Origin: Methanoregulaceae archaeon
GTDB lineage: Archaea > Halobacteriota > Methanomicrobia > Methanomicrobiales > Methanospirillaceae
Assembly: GCA_021371995.1 (NCBI GenBank)
Contig: JAJFVA010000008.1
Coordinates: 1-57,630, forward strand
DNA length: 57,630 bases
Direction of reading: 5' to 3'
The position numbers and the translations under genes are program-made. Under the pieces are notes generated by a model. That model was not told the DNA's origin. It did no database searches and saw nothing but the letters and a program-made list of their open reading frames with translations. Numbering within the stretch: the first letter of the stretch is position 1; each line of letters opens with the position of its first letter. Of the stretch, positions 1-8,811 are shown piece by piece.

Positions 1-1004
1 ATGGGTACGGGACGATTGGGAAGCGCGTTGCCGATGCAGTTGCGGCACAGCCTGACATGAAAGTTATCGGCGTGTCAAAGACAAAACCGAGTCACGAGGC
101 ATTCATTGCAAAATCGCGTGGATACCCGCTTTATATCGCCGACATATCCAAAAAGGCTGCCTTTGAGAAGGCGGGCCTGCCGGTCGCCGGAAGCGTAGAC
201 GAGATGCTCAAGGCTGCCGATGTCGTTGTGGATGCGACCCCCGGCGGGGTGGGAGAGAAGAACAAGCCGATCTACCAGAAACTGGGGGTTAAAGCCATCT
301 GGCAGGGAGGGGAAGATCATGAAGTGGCAGGGTTCTCGTTTAACTCTGATTGCAACTACAAGGATGCCATCGGGAAGCAGTTCGCCCGGGTGGTCTCATG
401 CAATACGACCGGGCTCTGCAGGATCATCAATGCCATCGACAATGCCTATGGCGTTGAGAAGGTCCGGGCCGTGATGGTCCGGAGGGGCGGAGACCCGGCA
501 GATATCAAGCGGGGTCCCATCGATGCCATCGTCCTGAACCCGGTGCATATCCCGAGTCATCATGGCCCCGATGTGCAAAGCGTTCTCCCGAATATCAACA
601 TAGTGACCCTGGCTATGATCGTACCGGTAACAATGATGCATATGCACGTCGTCCAGATGGACCTGAAAAGGGAGGCTGCACGGGAGAAGGTTATCGATAT
701 TATCGAAAAGCATCCGCGGATGGGACTTGTCCGGAAAGCGACCGGGATTACGAGCACCGCTGAGCTGAAAGAATACGCCATGGACCTGGGCCGCTGCCGT
801 TCGGACCTCTGGGAGAACGGCATCTTTGAAGAATCGGTTTCCTGTCTTGGGAAAGAACTCTATCTGTTCCAGGCCATCCACCAGGAAGCTGACGTAGTAG
901 TCGAGAACATCGATTGTATTCGTGCGATGACGGGCATCGAAAAAGATCCGGCCAAGTCGGTGGCAATAACCAACAAGGCACTTAATTTCACTGCGATACA
1001 ATAA
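1..1004 (+). CDS. gap: Type II glyceraldehyde-3-phosphate dehydrogenase (archaeal), 5'-truncated by window edge
   Basis: NAD(P)-dependent oxidation of glyceraldehyde 3-phosphate, or the gluconeogenic reverse, in the cytosol. The reading frame is open to the window edge; the first complete codon is at base 3 and encodes the nucleotide-binding motif GYGTIGKR, which in this family lies about seven residues from the N-terminus. Only a few residues are therefore missing, and the ATG at 57 is internal. The catalytic Cys sits in SCNTTGLCR, and HHGPDV and the C-terminal region match archaeal type II GAPDH, which is distinct from the bacterial and eukaryotic type I enzyme. It ends just before a small hairpin. 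Identification is secure; cofactor preference cannot be read. Confidence 0.95.
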   Translation, partial: GYGTIGKRVADAVAAQPDMKVIGVSKTKPSHEAFIAKSRGYPLYIADISKKAAFEKAGLPVAGSVDEMLKAADVVVDATPGGVGEKNKPIYQKLGVKAIWQGGEDHEVAGFSFNSDCNYKDAIGKQFARVVSCNTTGLCRIINAIDNAYGVEKVRAVMVRRGGDPADIKRGPIDAIVLNPVHIPSHHGPDVQSVLPNINIVTLAMIVPVTMMHMHVVQMDLKREAAREKVIDIIEKHPRMGLVRKATGITSTAELKEYAMDLGRCRSDLWENGIFEESVSCLGKELYLFQAIHQEADVVVENIDCIRAMTGIEKDPAKSVAITNKALNFTAIQ

Positions 1005-1005
1005 A

Positions 1006-1025
1006 AACCGGCCACACACCCGGTT
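1006..1025 (+). terminator. Possible hairpin terminator after gap
   Basis: AACCGG and CCGGTT pair over an 8-base loop directly after the gap stop codon. The stem is short and there is no T-tract, so this is a weak candidate. Confidence 0.3.
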
Positions 1026-1465
1026 CCTTAATACTCATCATTTCTTCCCATTCACTTCTTACCGATGCATGATGCCGACCCAGTCGCATCATAAGATGCT
1101 ATAATAGCGGGTCTAAACCGGGTGTGCAGCCCCAGATGACGGTTTTATCTTTACCATCCCATATCTCATCGGTGACGTGATAATGGTCGGATGATGAGCA
1201 AGAGTCGGGGAACTTCTCGTTGTCTGGCATGAAACTGCCGGCAGGTATCATCATCAACAGAAAAATTAGCGGTTTAAACGCCACAATAACTACAAGAACA
1301 TCGATTCAACCTGATTCCTTCGCCTGTCACCTTGGAAAGTCCCTTATCGTCTCCGTTAACTCATTACCTGGACTACATCAAAATACCTGCATAGGCTCCA
1401 ATGCACTGAAAAGAATCGTAACAACCTCATAATCATTAACTCCCTCCACAACCCATTGAATAGAA
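1026..1465. other. Intergenic gap between gap and tyrS
   Basis: No recognisable gene, RNA or repeat. Short open frames exist on both strands. The one on the minus strand (1099-1284, GTG start) has a hydrophobic N-terminus, but I recognise nothing in it and it lacks a convincing ribosome binding site. Confidence 0.4.
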
Positions 1466-2404
1466 ATGGACCCTTATTCGCTGGTGACGAGAAATGCGGT
1501 AGAAGTCGTCACAGATGATGAGCTCAGGGCCCTCCTTTTGAAGGACAGGAAACGGGTCTACGCCGGATATGAACCAAGCGGTGAGATCCATCTCGGACAC
1601 CTGGTTACGGTTAACAAGCTTATCGATTTAAAGGAAGCCGGTTTTGAAGTCGTGGTGCTCCTCGCTGATCTCCATGCATTCCTGAACAGGAAGGGTACGA
1701 TGGAGCAGGTCGGAGAGCTTGCCGAGTACAATAAACGGTGTTTCGAAGGGCTCGGTCTCCGGGATGTCGAGTATGTGCTTGGATCGGAGCTCCAACTCTC
1801 TCCTGACTACCAGCTGATGGTCCTCCGGCTCTCGCAACAGATTACCCTGAACCGGGCGAAACGGAGCATGGACGAGGTCGGGAGGAACATGGATGCCCCG
1901 ACCGTATCACAGATGATCTACCCGATCATGCAAATGGTGGACATTGCCAGGCTCGGCGTGGATGCTGCAGTCGGGGGTATCGACCAGCGAAAGATCCACA
2001 TGCTGGCAAGAGAATACCTCCTGAACGTGGGATACCCCTCCCCCGTCTGCATCCATACCCCCATCCTCAATGGTCTCGATGGAAAAAAGATGTCTTCTTC
2101 CAGTGGAAATTATATTTCTGTTGTCGATACTATCGAAGAGATCGAGAAGAAGTGCCAGAAAGCCTTCTGTCCTCCCGAATGCGAAGAAAACCCAATACTC
2201 CAGATATTCCAGTATCATATCTTCCCGCGTGCCAGCAGGGTAACGATAAAAAGGCCGGCCAAGTTTGGTGGCGACCGGGAATTCCTTTTGTTCGAAGAGA
2301 TGGAGGAAGCGTACAGAAAGGGTGAGATTCATCCCCTTGACCTGAAGAAAACAGCAGGAATATACCTGGCAGATATCCTCTCCTGCGTCAGGGATTATGT
2401 GTAG
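1466..2404 (+). CDS. tyrS: Tyrosyl-tRNA synthetase (archaeal type)
   Basis: Class I aminoacyl-tRNA synthetase that charges tRNA-Tyr in the cytosol. The HIGH signature appears as HLGH at about residues 42-45 inside GYEPSGEIHLGHL, and the KMSKS loop appears as KMSSS near residue 208. At 312 residues it has the short archaeal/eukaryotic-like architecture, without the bacterial S4-like C-terminal domain. It starts at ATG 1466 after a gap of about 460 bases and lies 15 bases upstream of the RIO1 gene, with which it may be co-transcribed as a translation/ribosome-assembly group. Nothing odd is seen. Confidence is high. Confidence 0.96.
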   Translation: MDPYSLVTRNAVEVVTDDELRALLLKDRKRVYAGYEPSGEIHLGHLVTVNKLIDLKEAGFEVVVLLADLHAFLNRKGTMEQVGELAEYNKRCFEGLGLRDVEYVLGSELQLSPDYQLMVLRLSQQITLNRAKRSMDEVGRNMDAPTVSQMIYPIMQMVDIARLGVDAAVGGIDQRKIHMLAREYLLNVGYPSPVCIHTPILNGLDGKKMSSSSGNYISVVDTIEEIEKKCQKAFCPPECEENPILQIFQYHIFPRASRVTIKRPAKFGGDREFLLFEEMEEAYRKGEIHPLDLKKTAGIYLADILSCVRDYV

Positions 2405-2419
2405 TGAGGGATAATAGCA

Positions 2420-3217
2420 GTGAGTCTTGACCGGGTTGAGAGCAACTTTGACCGCGAAGTCGAACGGCTCGGGGTTCGCATCAAGGACATGGACCAGCTG
2501 AAGGTCCGCGACGATGTCTTTGATGAGGTGACCCTGTTGGCGCTGTACAAACTGGTCCATAAAGGCTGGATTACAGCGATCGGAGGCTCAATCAGCACCG
2601 GCAAAGAGGCGAACGTCTTTTTTGGTGAGCGGGGAGACCAGGACCTCGCGATAAAGATCTACCGTATCCGTACGGCAAATTTCAATGCAATGAGCGAGTA
2701 TATCATTGGTGACAGGCGTTTTACAGGGATAAAACGTACAAAAAAGGATCTCATCTTCACATGGACCAGAAAGGAATTCTCAAACCTTAAAAGGGCTACC
2801 GATGCCGGCCTCGCGGTACCGATGCCCCTGGTCTGGGACCGGAATATTCTCCTCATGGAATTTCTCGGTGAGGATGAACGTCCGTATCCCCAGCTCAGGG
2901 GAGTCGAGCTCGAGGAGCCGGCTGCAGTATATACAGAGATCCTGTCATTCATGAAGAAACTCTACCAGGAGGCCGGGCTCGTGCATGCTGATCTATCAGA
3001 ATTCAACATCCTGTACGGAAAACACCTCTATGTCATCGATATGGGACAAGCAGTCACGCCGGATCACCCCAGAGCACAGTATTTTCTGGCCCGGGATATT
3101 TATAATATCAACCGGTACTTCAGCGGATTCTGCACCGTCAGGGATGATAAAGAGATCTTTACAGAGATCACCGGGAAAAAGGGAGAGCGAAGTGCTGCGA
3201 GCAGGAGCGAGAGATGA
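2420..3217 (+). CDS. rio1: RIO1-type serine/threonine protein kinase
   Basis: Atypical kinase/ATPase of the RIO family, acting in small ribosomal subunit maturation in archaea and eukaryotes. It has the RIO N-terminal helical region, then an ATP-binding loop STGKEANVFFG (about residues 59-69), the lysine in AIKIYRI, a catalytic loop HADLSEFN (about 189-196), and the metal-binding IDMGQ (about 206), all intact. I use GTG 2420 as the start because the next frame-compatible starts are far inside the conserved N-terminal region. It overlaps the next gene by 4 bases. The RIO1 plus KH-protein pair is a recurrent archaeal arrangement, supporting a joint role in 16S rRNA processing. Confidence 0.94.
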   Translation: MSLDRVESNFDREVERLGVRIKDMDQLKVRDDVFDEVTLLALYKLVHKGWITAIGGSISTGKEANVFFGERGDQDLAIKIYRIRTANFNAMSEYIIGDRRFTGIKRTKKDLIFTWTRKEFSNLKRATDAGLAVPMPLVWDRNILLMEFLGEDERPYPQLRGVELEEPAAVYTEILSFMKKLYQEAGLVHADLSEFNILYGKHLYVIDMGQAVTPDHPRAQYFLARDIYNINRYFSGFCTVRDDKEIFTEITGKKGERSAASRSER

Positions 3218-3753
3218 TACAGGAGATCAAGATAGCAGGAAACCGGGTGGCGGTGCTGATCGGAAAGGGAGGCTCGGTAAAAAAAGAGCTTGAGGAGAGG
3301 ACCAGCACCATCATCAGTATCGACAGTAAAGAAGGGAGTGTGAAACTGGAAGGCGAGAATGCCCCTCTCCTTCTTCGGGGAATTGAAGTCGTCCAGGCAA
3401 TCAACCGTGGCTTTTCCCCGGAACGGGCATTTGTCCTGCTCGATGATGAGGATCTTCTTCTGGATGTCATTGATCTTTCAGGGCTTACTGAAAGTCCCCG
3501 TCAGCTTGACCGGCTCCGCGGGAGGATTATAGGCAAGGACGGTCGCTCACGGGAGCAGATCGAGCATATGACCGAATGCGAAATTTCTGTCTTCGGCAAG
3601 ACCGTAGCAATCATCGGTCTGCCTGAGCAGATCAAGATCGCGCGGAGTGCTGTTGATATGCTCCTTCAGGGTCTCCCGCACGAGATGGTATTTGCATTTC
3701 TGGAGCGCAAGCGCCGCGAGCTGAAACAGGACATGATCGATTATTATTATTGA
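3214..3753 (+). CDS. KH-domain RNA-binding protein, Dim2/Pno1 (Krr1-like) homologue
   Basis: Predicted ribosome-assembly factor that binds 16S rRNA. Two KH domains are visible: the first with IGKGG (about residues 17-21), the second with IGKDGRSRE (about 109-117), the latter carrying the GxxG loop typical of Dim2/Pno1. Its 179 residues suit the archaeal family. The start overlaps the rio1 stop in an ATGA arrangement, implying translational coupling. The C-terminus ends in consecutive tyrosines. By family knowledge it helps 3'-end maturation of small-subunit rRNA together with RIO1; the role is inferred from homology and context. Confidence 0.9.
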   Translation: MIQEIKIAGNRVAVLIGKGGSVKKELEERTSTIISIDSKEGSVKLEGENAPLLLRGIEVVQAINRGFSPERAFVLLDDEDLLLDVIDLSGLTESPRQLDRLRGRIIGKDGRSREQIEHMTECEISVFGKTVAIIGLPEQIKIARSAVDMLLQGLPHEMVFAFLERKRRELKQDMIDYYY

Positions 3754-3908
3754 AAATGTCCTCAATCAGACCGCAGATTGGCATGGATCCAAGTGATCGC
3801 AGCCCGGAAATGGTTTATTTCCAATGGAAACACAAATGCGCGCTCAGCAGTTGATTTATTAAAAGGACGGATCTACGAGGCCTATAGACTGGAATAAAAG
3901 GGGTTTGG

Positions 3909-6071
3909 ATGAAGGTTGAAGATCTCCCGCTTTCACGTGATCTGATTGAGCGGTATGTATCATCCGGAATCCATGATCTCTATCCTCCGCAGGCAGAATG
4001 TGTGGAGAAGGGAATTTTTGAGGGAAAGAACCTCCTTGTTGCCATCCCAACGGCCAGTGGAAAAACACTTGTTGCCGAGATGGCTATGCACTTTCATTTC
4101 AGGAAGGGCGGAAAATGCTTGTATATCGTCCCGCTGAAAGCCCTTGCGTCCGAAAAATATGAGGAATTCAGCGGTAAGGGGGCACGGGTTGGCATCTCAA
4201 CCGGGGATTTTGACCGACGGGACGAATATCTCGGGAGAAATGATTTCATTATTGCCACAAGTGAGAAGGTCGATTCACTCCTCCGGAATGCATCTCCCTG
4301 GCTGAATGATATCACCCTGCTCGTGGTTGATGAGGTTCACCTGATCGATTCGCCCGACAGAGGCCCTACCCTTGAGATGGTAATAGCCAAGATGAGGGTG
4401 AAAAATCCTGCAATGCAACTGATCGCCCTCTCTGCAACGATAGGAAACCCTGGCGCTCTTGCACGGTGGCTTGATGCGGGGATGGTGACCAGTTCCTGGA
4501 GGCCTGTCGACCTCCGCCAGGGGGTCTATTATGACGGTGCAATCCATTTCCGTTCCGGAGAGCGCCCAGTCCCCTCCCTCTCCCGTCACGAAAGTGTCAA
4601 TCTCATTATGGATACTATTACTGAAGGGGGCCAGTGTCTTGTATTTGTTTCATCGAGGAAGAATGCCGAGGCCTTTGCAAAACAGGCTGCAAAAGCCATT
4701 CATCTTGAGAATGAGGAACTGAATGCGTACAGGAAACGGCTCGAAAAGGTGGCAGAGACCGACCAGGAGAAAGCACTCGCCCATTGCGTAGGGAGCGGCG
4801 CGGCATTTCATCATGCCGGGCTCAGGAGAGAATCCCGCAGCATCGTTGAAGAGGGATTCCGGAAAGGGCATATCCGGTGCATCTCATCAACCCCGACTCT
4901 TGCTGCAGGGCTTAATCTTCCTGCCCGGCGGGTTATTATCAAGGAATATCGACGTTACAGCAGTGGTGAGGGAATGGTCCCTATCCCTGCACGAGAATAT
5001 CACCAGATGGCAGGCCGTGCCGGCCGTCCACATCTCGACCCCTACGGTGAGTCGGTCCTGATAGGCCATGATGCACGTGATGCAGGGGAACTTTTTTCCT
5101 ACTATATTGACGCACCTGCAGAAGATGTCAATTCTCAGTGTTCATCGCAAGAGGCTCTTGCTACCCATATCTTATCGTTAATAGCATCCGGCTTTGTATG
5201 CTCACGTCCGGCTCTCCGGGAGTTCATGCGCACAACATTTTATTTCCATCAGAAGAAACAGGATCGCATCCTTGAATCCGTGATTGGCAGAGCACTCCTG
5301 TTCCTTGATGGGGCAGAGATGATTGTGCAACAGGACGATCTCCTCTCTGCCACTGAATACGGTATGATCGTCTCCCAGCTGTACATTGATCCTGTAAGTG
5401 CAGATATCATTCTCGATGGGCTCCTAAAGGCAGATGACTATTCTGACATAGGACTCCTCCAGTTAATCTGCAGTACTCCGGATATGTACACTCTCTTTGT
5501 TGGGAACAGGGACAGCCACTACCTTGAACGGTTCGTGCTCGAACATGAGGGAGATCTATGGATAGATTTTCCGTACGAAGAGACCGAAGGATATTTCAGA
5601 GCACTGAAGACTGCGATGGTTCTCTTCGACTGGAGCCGCGAGATTCCCGAGGCCACTATCTGTGAACGGTACTCCATCGGGGCGGGCGATATTTATAATA
5701 TTCTTGAAAGTGCCACCTGGCTGCTTCATGCCTCCAGTCGGCTCAGCCGGATGTTCAGGGGCATCTTTTCCTCCTCCATACAGGAGTATGAATACTGCAT
5801 GAAGCACGGGATCAAGCGTGAACTTATCCCTCTTGTGAGAATCAGGAATATCGGGCGCATCAGAGCACGCAGGCTCTATAATAATGGATTTACCAGTCCT
5901 GAAAAGATTCTAATGGCAGGCGAAGATCTCATAATCCCAATTCTCGGGCATGGGATCACCAGCCAGATATTCAGGGATCTGAAGGGCCTGTCAGAAAATA
6001 CTTCATCGCGAAGAAGAGATGACCTTTCGCGCCCAAACCTTTTCAATTTCGGAAACGGACAGGATGACTGA
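3909..6071 (+). CDS. hel308: Hel308-type ATP-dependent DNA helicase
   Basis: Superfamily 2, 3'-to-5' DNA helicase acting at stalled replication forks. Visible in order: a Q-motif-like YPPQAE (about 25-30), motif I AIPTASGKT (45-53), motif II DEVH (near 141), motif III SATIGNP, motif VI QMAGRAGRP, then a winged-helix/ratchet region and a C-terminal helix-hairpin-helix domain (RIRNIGRIRARRLYNNG). Length of 720 residues is normal. The ATG at 3909 lies close to the first conserved block. It is followed by the KEOPS subunit Cgi121, a neighbourhood often seen in euryarchaea. No defect is seen. Confidence 0.95.
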   Translation: MKVEDLPLSRDLIERYVSSGIHDLYPPQAECVEKGIFEGKNLLVAIPTASGKTLVAEMAMHFHFRKGGKCLYIVPLKALASEKYEEFSGKGARVGISTGDFDRRDEYLGRNDFIIATSEKVDSLLRNASPWLNDITLLVVDEVHLIDSPDRGPTLEMVIAKMRVKNPAMQLIALSATIGNPGALARWLDAGMVTSSWRPVDLRQGVYYDGAIHFRSGERPVPSLSRHESVNLIMDTITEGGQCLVFVSSRKNAEAFAKQAAKAIHLENEELNAYRKRLEKVAETDQEKALAHCVGSGAAFHHAGLRRESRSIVEEGFRKGHIRCISSTPTLAAGLNLPARRVIIKEYRRYSSGEGMVPIPAREYHQMAGRAGRPHLDPYGESVLIGHDARDAGELFSYYIDAPAEDVNSQCSSQEALATHILSLIASGFVCSRPALREFMRTTFYFHQKKQDRILESVIGRALLFLDGAEMIVQQDDLLSATEYGMIVSQLYIDPVSADIILDGLLKADDYSDIGLLQLICSTPDMYTLFVGNRDSHYLERFVLEHEGDLWIDFPYEETEGYFRALKTAMVLFDWSREIPEATICERYSIGAGDIYNILESATWLLHASSRLSRMFRGIFSSSIQEYEYCMKHGIKRELIPLVRIRNIGRIRARRLYNNGFTSPEKILMAGEDLIIPILGHGITSQIFRDLKGLSENTSSRRRDDLSRPNLFNFGNGQDD

Positions 6072-6122
6072 AGAGTTACCCTCCCCGGACAAAAGATTCA
6101 GGACAGGATGTTGTCAGCACCC

Positions 6123-6167
6123 GGCAACTTCGGAGGATGTTCGCTTTTGATGCCGGATAAAGATACC
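6123..6167 (+). repeat. Degenerate repeat unit, copy 1
   Basis: Copies 1 and 2 share ATGCCGGATAAAGATA exactly. The upstream half (CAACTTCGGAGGATGT in this copy) is matched more closely by copy 3. All three copies contain CCGGATAA. Confidence 0.55.
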
Positions 6168-6460
6168 CTGCCACAGTAGGATTTTCACCACCAATCTCGC
6201 CATTAAATTACGTTTGAAAATGTTTGATATTGGCAGTTCAAAAATCTATGAAAAAATGATTCACTATTCAATACAAACCGAAATTGAATCCTGTCATGAT
6301 ACCGCCCTATCGCAACGTGAGAGGGACGCCATAGCGGCGGGGCAAGTAAAAGCCGAAAACCCCAAGGAGCGTCTACTAGGGCATGACTCTCTTCATATGC
6401 ATGAAATAAAGGTGGTTGAAATGTCACTATACCCAGATACAATGTCCCTCCTCCAGCTCT

Positions 6461-6505
6461 GGCAATGTTGGAGGGTGTCATTTTTTAATGCCGGATAAAG
6501 ATATA
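6461..6505 (+). repeat. Degenerate repeat unit, copy 2
   Basis: Same direct orientation as copy 1, about 340 bases further on. It shares ATGCCGGATAAAGATA with it and has a T-run in place of the CGCTTTT centre. Confidence 0.55.
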
Positions 6506-6523
6506 ATTCTCAACTCCATCTCC

Positions 6524-6567
6524 AACAACTTCGGTGAATGTCGCTATATAAGCCGGATAATGGTATG
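6524..6567 (+). repeat. Degenerate repeat unit, copy 3
   Basis: Contains CAACTTCGG, ATGTCGCT and CCGGATAA in the same order as copies 1 and 2. Its centre reads as a TATA-like box about 85 bases before cgi121. Confidence 0.5.
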
Positions 6568-6635
6568 ATATCACACGGGACCGTGCTGATTGGTATGATC
6601 AGCTGAAGGGGAAATGAAAGTAGGACGGTGACAGG

Positions 6636-7154
6636 GTGAAACGCGATACATGTGTGATCCGCCAGATCAGGCTGAATATCAGCGACCCGGATGAATTTCT
6701 CAAATACATAAGGGAAGTTGGAGGAAGTAACAGAGTGAATATCATCCTCTTCAATGCCGACAGGATGGCCGGGCGGGCGCATGCTGAGTCGGCTATTACC
6801 CATGCCTTCCGGGCATTTATGGAAGGATACGCCATTTCCAATAGCGTGGAAATGGAATCACTTCTCTACGCAGCAGGATCACGACAATGCCAGCAGGGAA
6901 CTGGTTTTGGTGTGCATCCGGGCGATAACCGGGTATATCTTTGTATCTGTCCCGGGAATACACGGGTTCTAAAAGAGCTTCAGACGATTGGGGTGTATTG
7001 TGATGAAGAGGACTGGGAATCAATTTCAGAGGAGAAACAAGCCCTGCTCAGGGAGCTTTTCGGAATTACTTTCGAAGAGATCGGAGTGGTGGGTATCAGC
7101 CGGCTCCAGGATCTTGTGCTGGAGAGAGTTGCACTTCTTGAAGTGTACCGGTAA
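6636..7154 (+). CDS. cgi121: KEOPS complex subunit Cgi121
   Basis: Small regulatory subunit of KEOPS, the complex that makes threonylcarbamoyl-adenosine at position 37 of ANN-decoding tRNAs. The 172-residue protein has the family pattern: an N-terminal strand region, an AHAESAITHAFRAF helix, MESLLYAAGSRQC with the conserved YAAGSRQ, then GVHPGDNRVYLC. GTG 6636 is used as start; a purine-rich stretch agggtg lies at the start itself and the first conserved segment follows closely. Position directly after hel308 is a common euryarchaeal linkage. By family knowledge, it binds Bud32 and the tRNA 3' end. The other KEOPS genes are not in the window. Confidence 0.88.
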   Translation: MKRDTCVIRQIRLNISDPDEFLKYIREVGGSNRVNIILFNADRMAGRAHAESAITHAFRAFMEGYAISNSVEMESLLYAAGSRQCQQGTGFGVHPGDNRVYLCICPGNTRVLKELQTIGVYCDEEDWESISEEKQALLRELFGITFEEIGVVGISRLQDLVLERVALLEVYR

Positions 7155-7204
7155 GAGTTATTAAAAATATTTTACGTTTTGTAAATCTTCTATATTGGAT
7201 TTTT

Positions 7205-7693
7205 TCACTTGTTAGCATGAGTGAGGATATGCATAATCTCAGGGATGATAAGGGCACTTGTTGCTAATTTTACTGCACCAGTTGATCCCGGGATGCAGAA
7301 AACCGCCCTGCCGCCGGAAATTCCAGCGACGGCTCTTGATAGCATCGCAGCACTGCCGATCCCCTGGAAACTCAGCATCCGGAAAATTTCCCCAAATCCC
7401 TCAATCTTTTTATCCAGGAGAGGAACGACTGCCTCAATCGTGCAGTCATCGTGGGTCAGACCTGTCCCCCCATTGAGGACCACACATTCGGCGCATTCAA
7501 GTGCTTTGATAACTTCGTTCCGGATTGCGTCAATTTTGTCAGGAACAATTGCATAATGGGAGGTATCGATCCCTGCCTGCTCAAACAGGCGAATAATAGT
7601 CTCTCCGCTCTGATCCGTCTCTTTTGTGCGGGAACTTGAAACCGTTATTACAGCCCCCCTGATGGTCCGGGCCTTGACGTGATCTGGGTTCAT
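7205..7693 (-). CDS. moaB: Molybdenum cofactor biosynthesis protein MoaB/MogA family
   Basis: Molybdopterin adenylyltransferase-like protein, which prepares molybdopterin for metal insertion; methanogens need it for formylmethanofuran dehydrogenase and, where present, formate dehydrogenase. The 162-residue product has the MPT-binding-domain motifs VLNGGTGLTHDD (about residue 73 on) with the conserved GGTG and aspartates, and the C-terminal IPGSTGAVKLA. Transcription is toward cgi121 (convergent), and its upstream side faces the AT-rich candidate origin. MoaB and MogA cannot be separated without alignment. Confidence in the family is high. Confidence 0.92.
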   Translation of the reverse strand: MNPDHVKARTIRGAVITVSSSRTKETDQSGETIIRLFEQAGIDTSHYAIVPDKIDAIRNEVIKALECAECVVLNGGTGLTHDDCTIEAVVPLLDKKIEGFGEIFRMLSFQGIGSAAMLSRAVAGISGGRAVFCIPGSTGAVKLATSALIIPEIMHILTHANK

Positions 7694-7890
7694 TAAGAGG
7701 AGTATTATACACAGAAGTTAAAAGAGACACGGGTGTTCATGAGAGGTCCTGCTGCCTGAAGAGGTGGGGGGGAAATGACCGGAACCTCTGAATGACGAAG
7801 ACCCGCTGTTTTTCAAATATTGCATAGATGGAGTGTTTTTAAAAACAGAGTGCGAATATTCTCTTTTGAAGTGAGATTTATAGTTGATAG

Positions 7891-7920
7891 CCCTACCCCT
7901 TCATTTCCAGTGGAGGTTTC
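7891..7920 (-). promoter_or_regulatory. ORB-like motif 1
   Basis: On the minus strand it reads CCACTGGAAATGAAGGGGTA, matching motif 2 over TGGAAATGAA-GGGTAGG. The orientation is inverted relative to motifs 2 and 3, as expected for ORBs flanking an unwinding element. Confidence 0.7.
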
Positions 7921-8589
7921 AGGGCTCACCCCCTGCAATGATATGTTTTTTTACGAGGGGAATCGCTGATGCAATAAGAATCCTATATCTGTATTGTCTC
8001 TTTCTGCCCATCGATATTAAAAAGTTGAATGCTTTTTAAGAGGTAGTGATTATTAATTCGTTTCTGGCTGCCCGAATCGTTCATCCCAATTCAATTTCCT
8101 TTCATAATTTTAATTTGATCGTCCGGGGTTTTATCTGAATATGATATTTCTGAACTACGAGTGCTTGTCGATGAAATCTGACCGTTCAGAACAATAGTTT
8201 CGGAAAACCTGCTCTAATATTTTAATATATACCTGATTCCTGTTCTTCTGTAATTATTTCAGGTTTTTTTATTCTATCCCTTGTTCCTTTTTCTATACTT
8301 CATCTGGATACCTTCTATCTCATATGAGAAATTATTGATTGCCAGAAGTTCATAATTTTTAATCTTAAGATTCCGATCTTTTCCTTGATCATGTATCAAT
8401 GATATTCTGTTTTATCAAAAAGTTGGATAATTTACTGATACCGGAGAGAATTTTTTATATTTTATTTTCTTAGCAATTTCAATTTTTCCTGAGACAGTTT
8501 TCATAATTTTTTTATATAAATAATAAAAGAATTACCACATGCTTTCATTATGATTTTAAGATACAGAGTGTTCTGTATCATTAATTCAC

Positions 8590-8617
8590 ATTCCATTGGA
8601 AATGAAAGGGTAGGGGC
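8590..8617 (+). promoter_or_regulatory. ORB-like motif 2
   Basis: CCATTGGAAATGAAAGGGTA followed by GGGG. It matches the archaeal ORB pattern of a short dyad, GGAAA, and a downstream G-string. Confidence 0.7.
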
Positions 8618-8719
8618 GGGATCAATATTCTTGAACTCGTATGGAAGGTTTGGAATTTCCCTTCAAGAATAAATTTGTTATAACCTCTATTTTTTAAAGA
8701 AGAAGCAATTATTGTGATT

Positions 8720-8745
8720 ATTGGAGTGGAAACAAAGGGGTTTAT
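8720..8745 (+). promoter_or_regulatory. ORB-like motif 3
   Basis: GGAGTGGAAACAAAGGGGTT, the copy nearest to orc1/cdc6, about 70 bases before its start. Binding here could also let the protein regulate its own gene. Confidence 0.65.
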
Positions 8746-8811
8746 ATGATCAGCAAATAAGCAGGTTTTTACCATAAGATACCTAAACGATCACTCCCGG
8801 GGGGTCAACAG

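Larger units (their letters stand above)
6072..6635. other. Gap between hel308 and cgi121 with degenerate repeats
   Basis: No confident gene. An open frame at 6214-6498 (+) encodes an unrecognised 94-residue product; its segment VVEMSLYPD resembles VVPMTLYPN encoded at 12160-12195, so it may be a relic of a dispersed element. Three degenerate copies of a 44-45 base repeat lie at both ends of the gap. A TATA-like ctatataag at 6544-6552 may belong to cgi121. Confidence 0.45.
7694..8811. other. Candidate replication origin (AT-rich region with ORB-like motifs)
   Basis: A 1.1 kb non-coding stretch lies between moaB and orc1/cdc6. It is much more AT-rich than the rest of the window; for example, 8461-8520 holds 11 G or C in 60 bases. 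It carries three ORB-like motifs ending in G-rich runs, one on the minus strand near its left side and two on the plus strand near its right side, bracketing about 670 bases of AT-rich DNA that could serve as the unwinding element. Archaeal origins usually lie next to orc1/cdc6 and are bound by its product at such inverted motifs. No convincing gene occurs inside. A minus frame at 8581-8775 overlaps two of the motifs and is dismissed. Confidence 0.75.

Noticed and set aside
396-1019. Long minus-strand frame opposite gap
   Set aside because: It is the antisense shadow of the conserved GAPDH coding sequence.
1099-1284. Minus-strand 61-residue frame with a hydrophobic N-terminus
   Set aside because: GTG start without a ribosome site, no recognisable family, and no conserved-looking neighbour context; kept only as a note on the gap.
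6214-6498. 94-residue plus-strand frame between hel308 and cgi121
   Set aside because: No recognised domain and its end runs through a repeat copy; it may be a relic, so it is described with the gap rather than called a gene.
8581-8775. 64-residue minus-strand frame in the origin region
   Set aside because: It overlaps two ORB-like motifs in AT-rich DNA and shows no family features.
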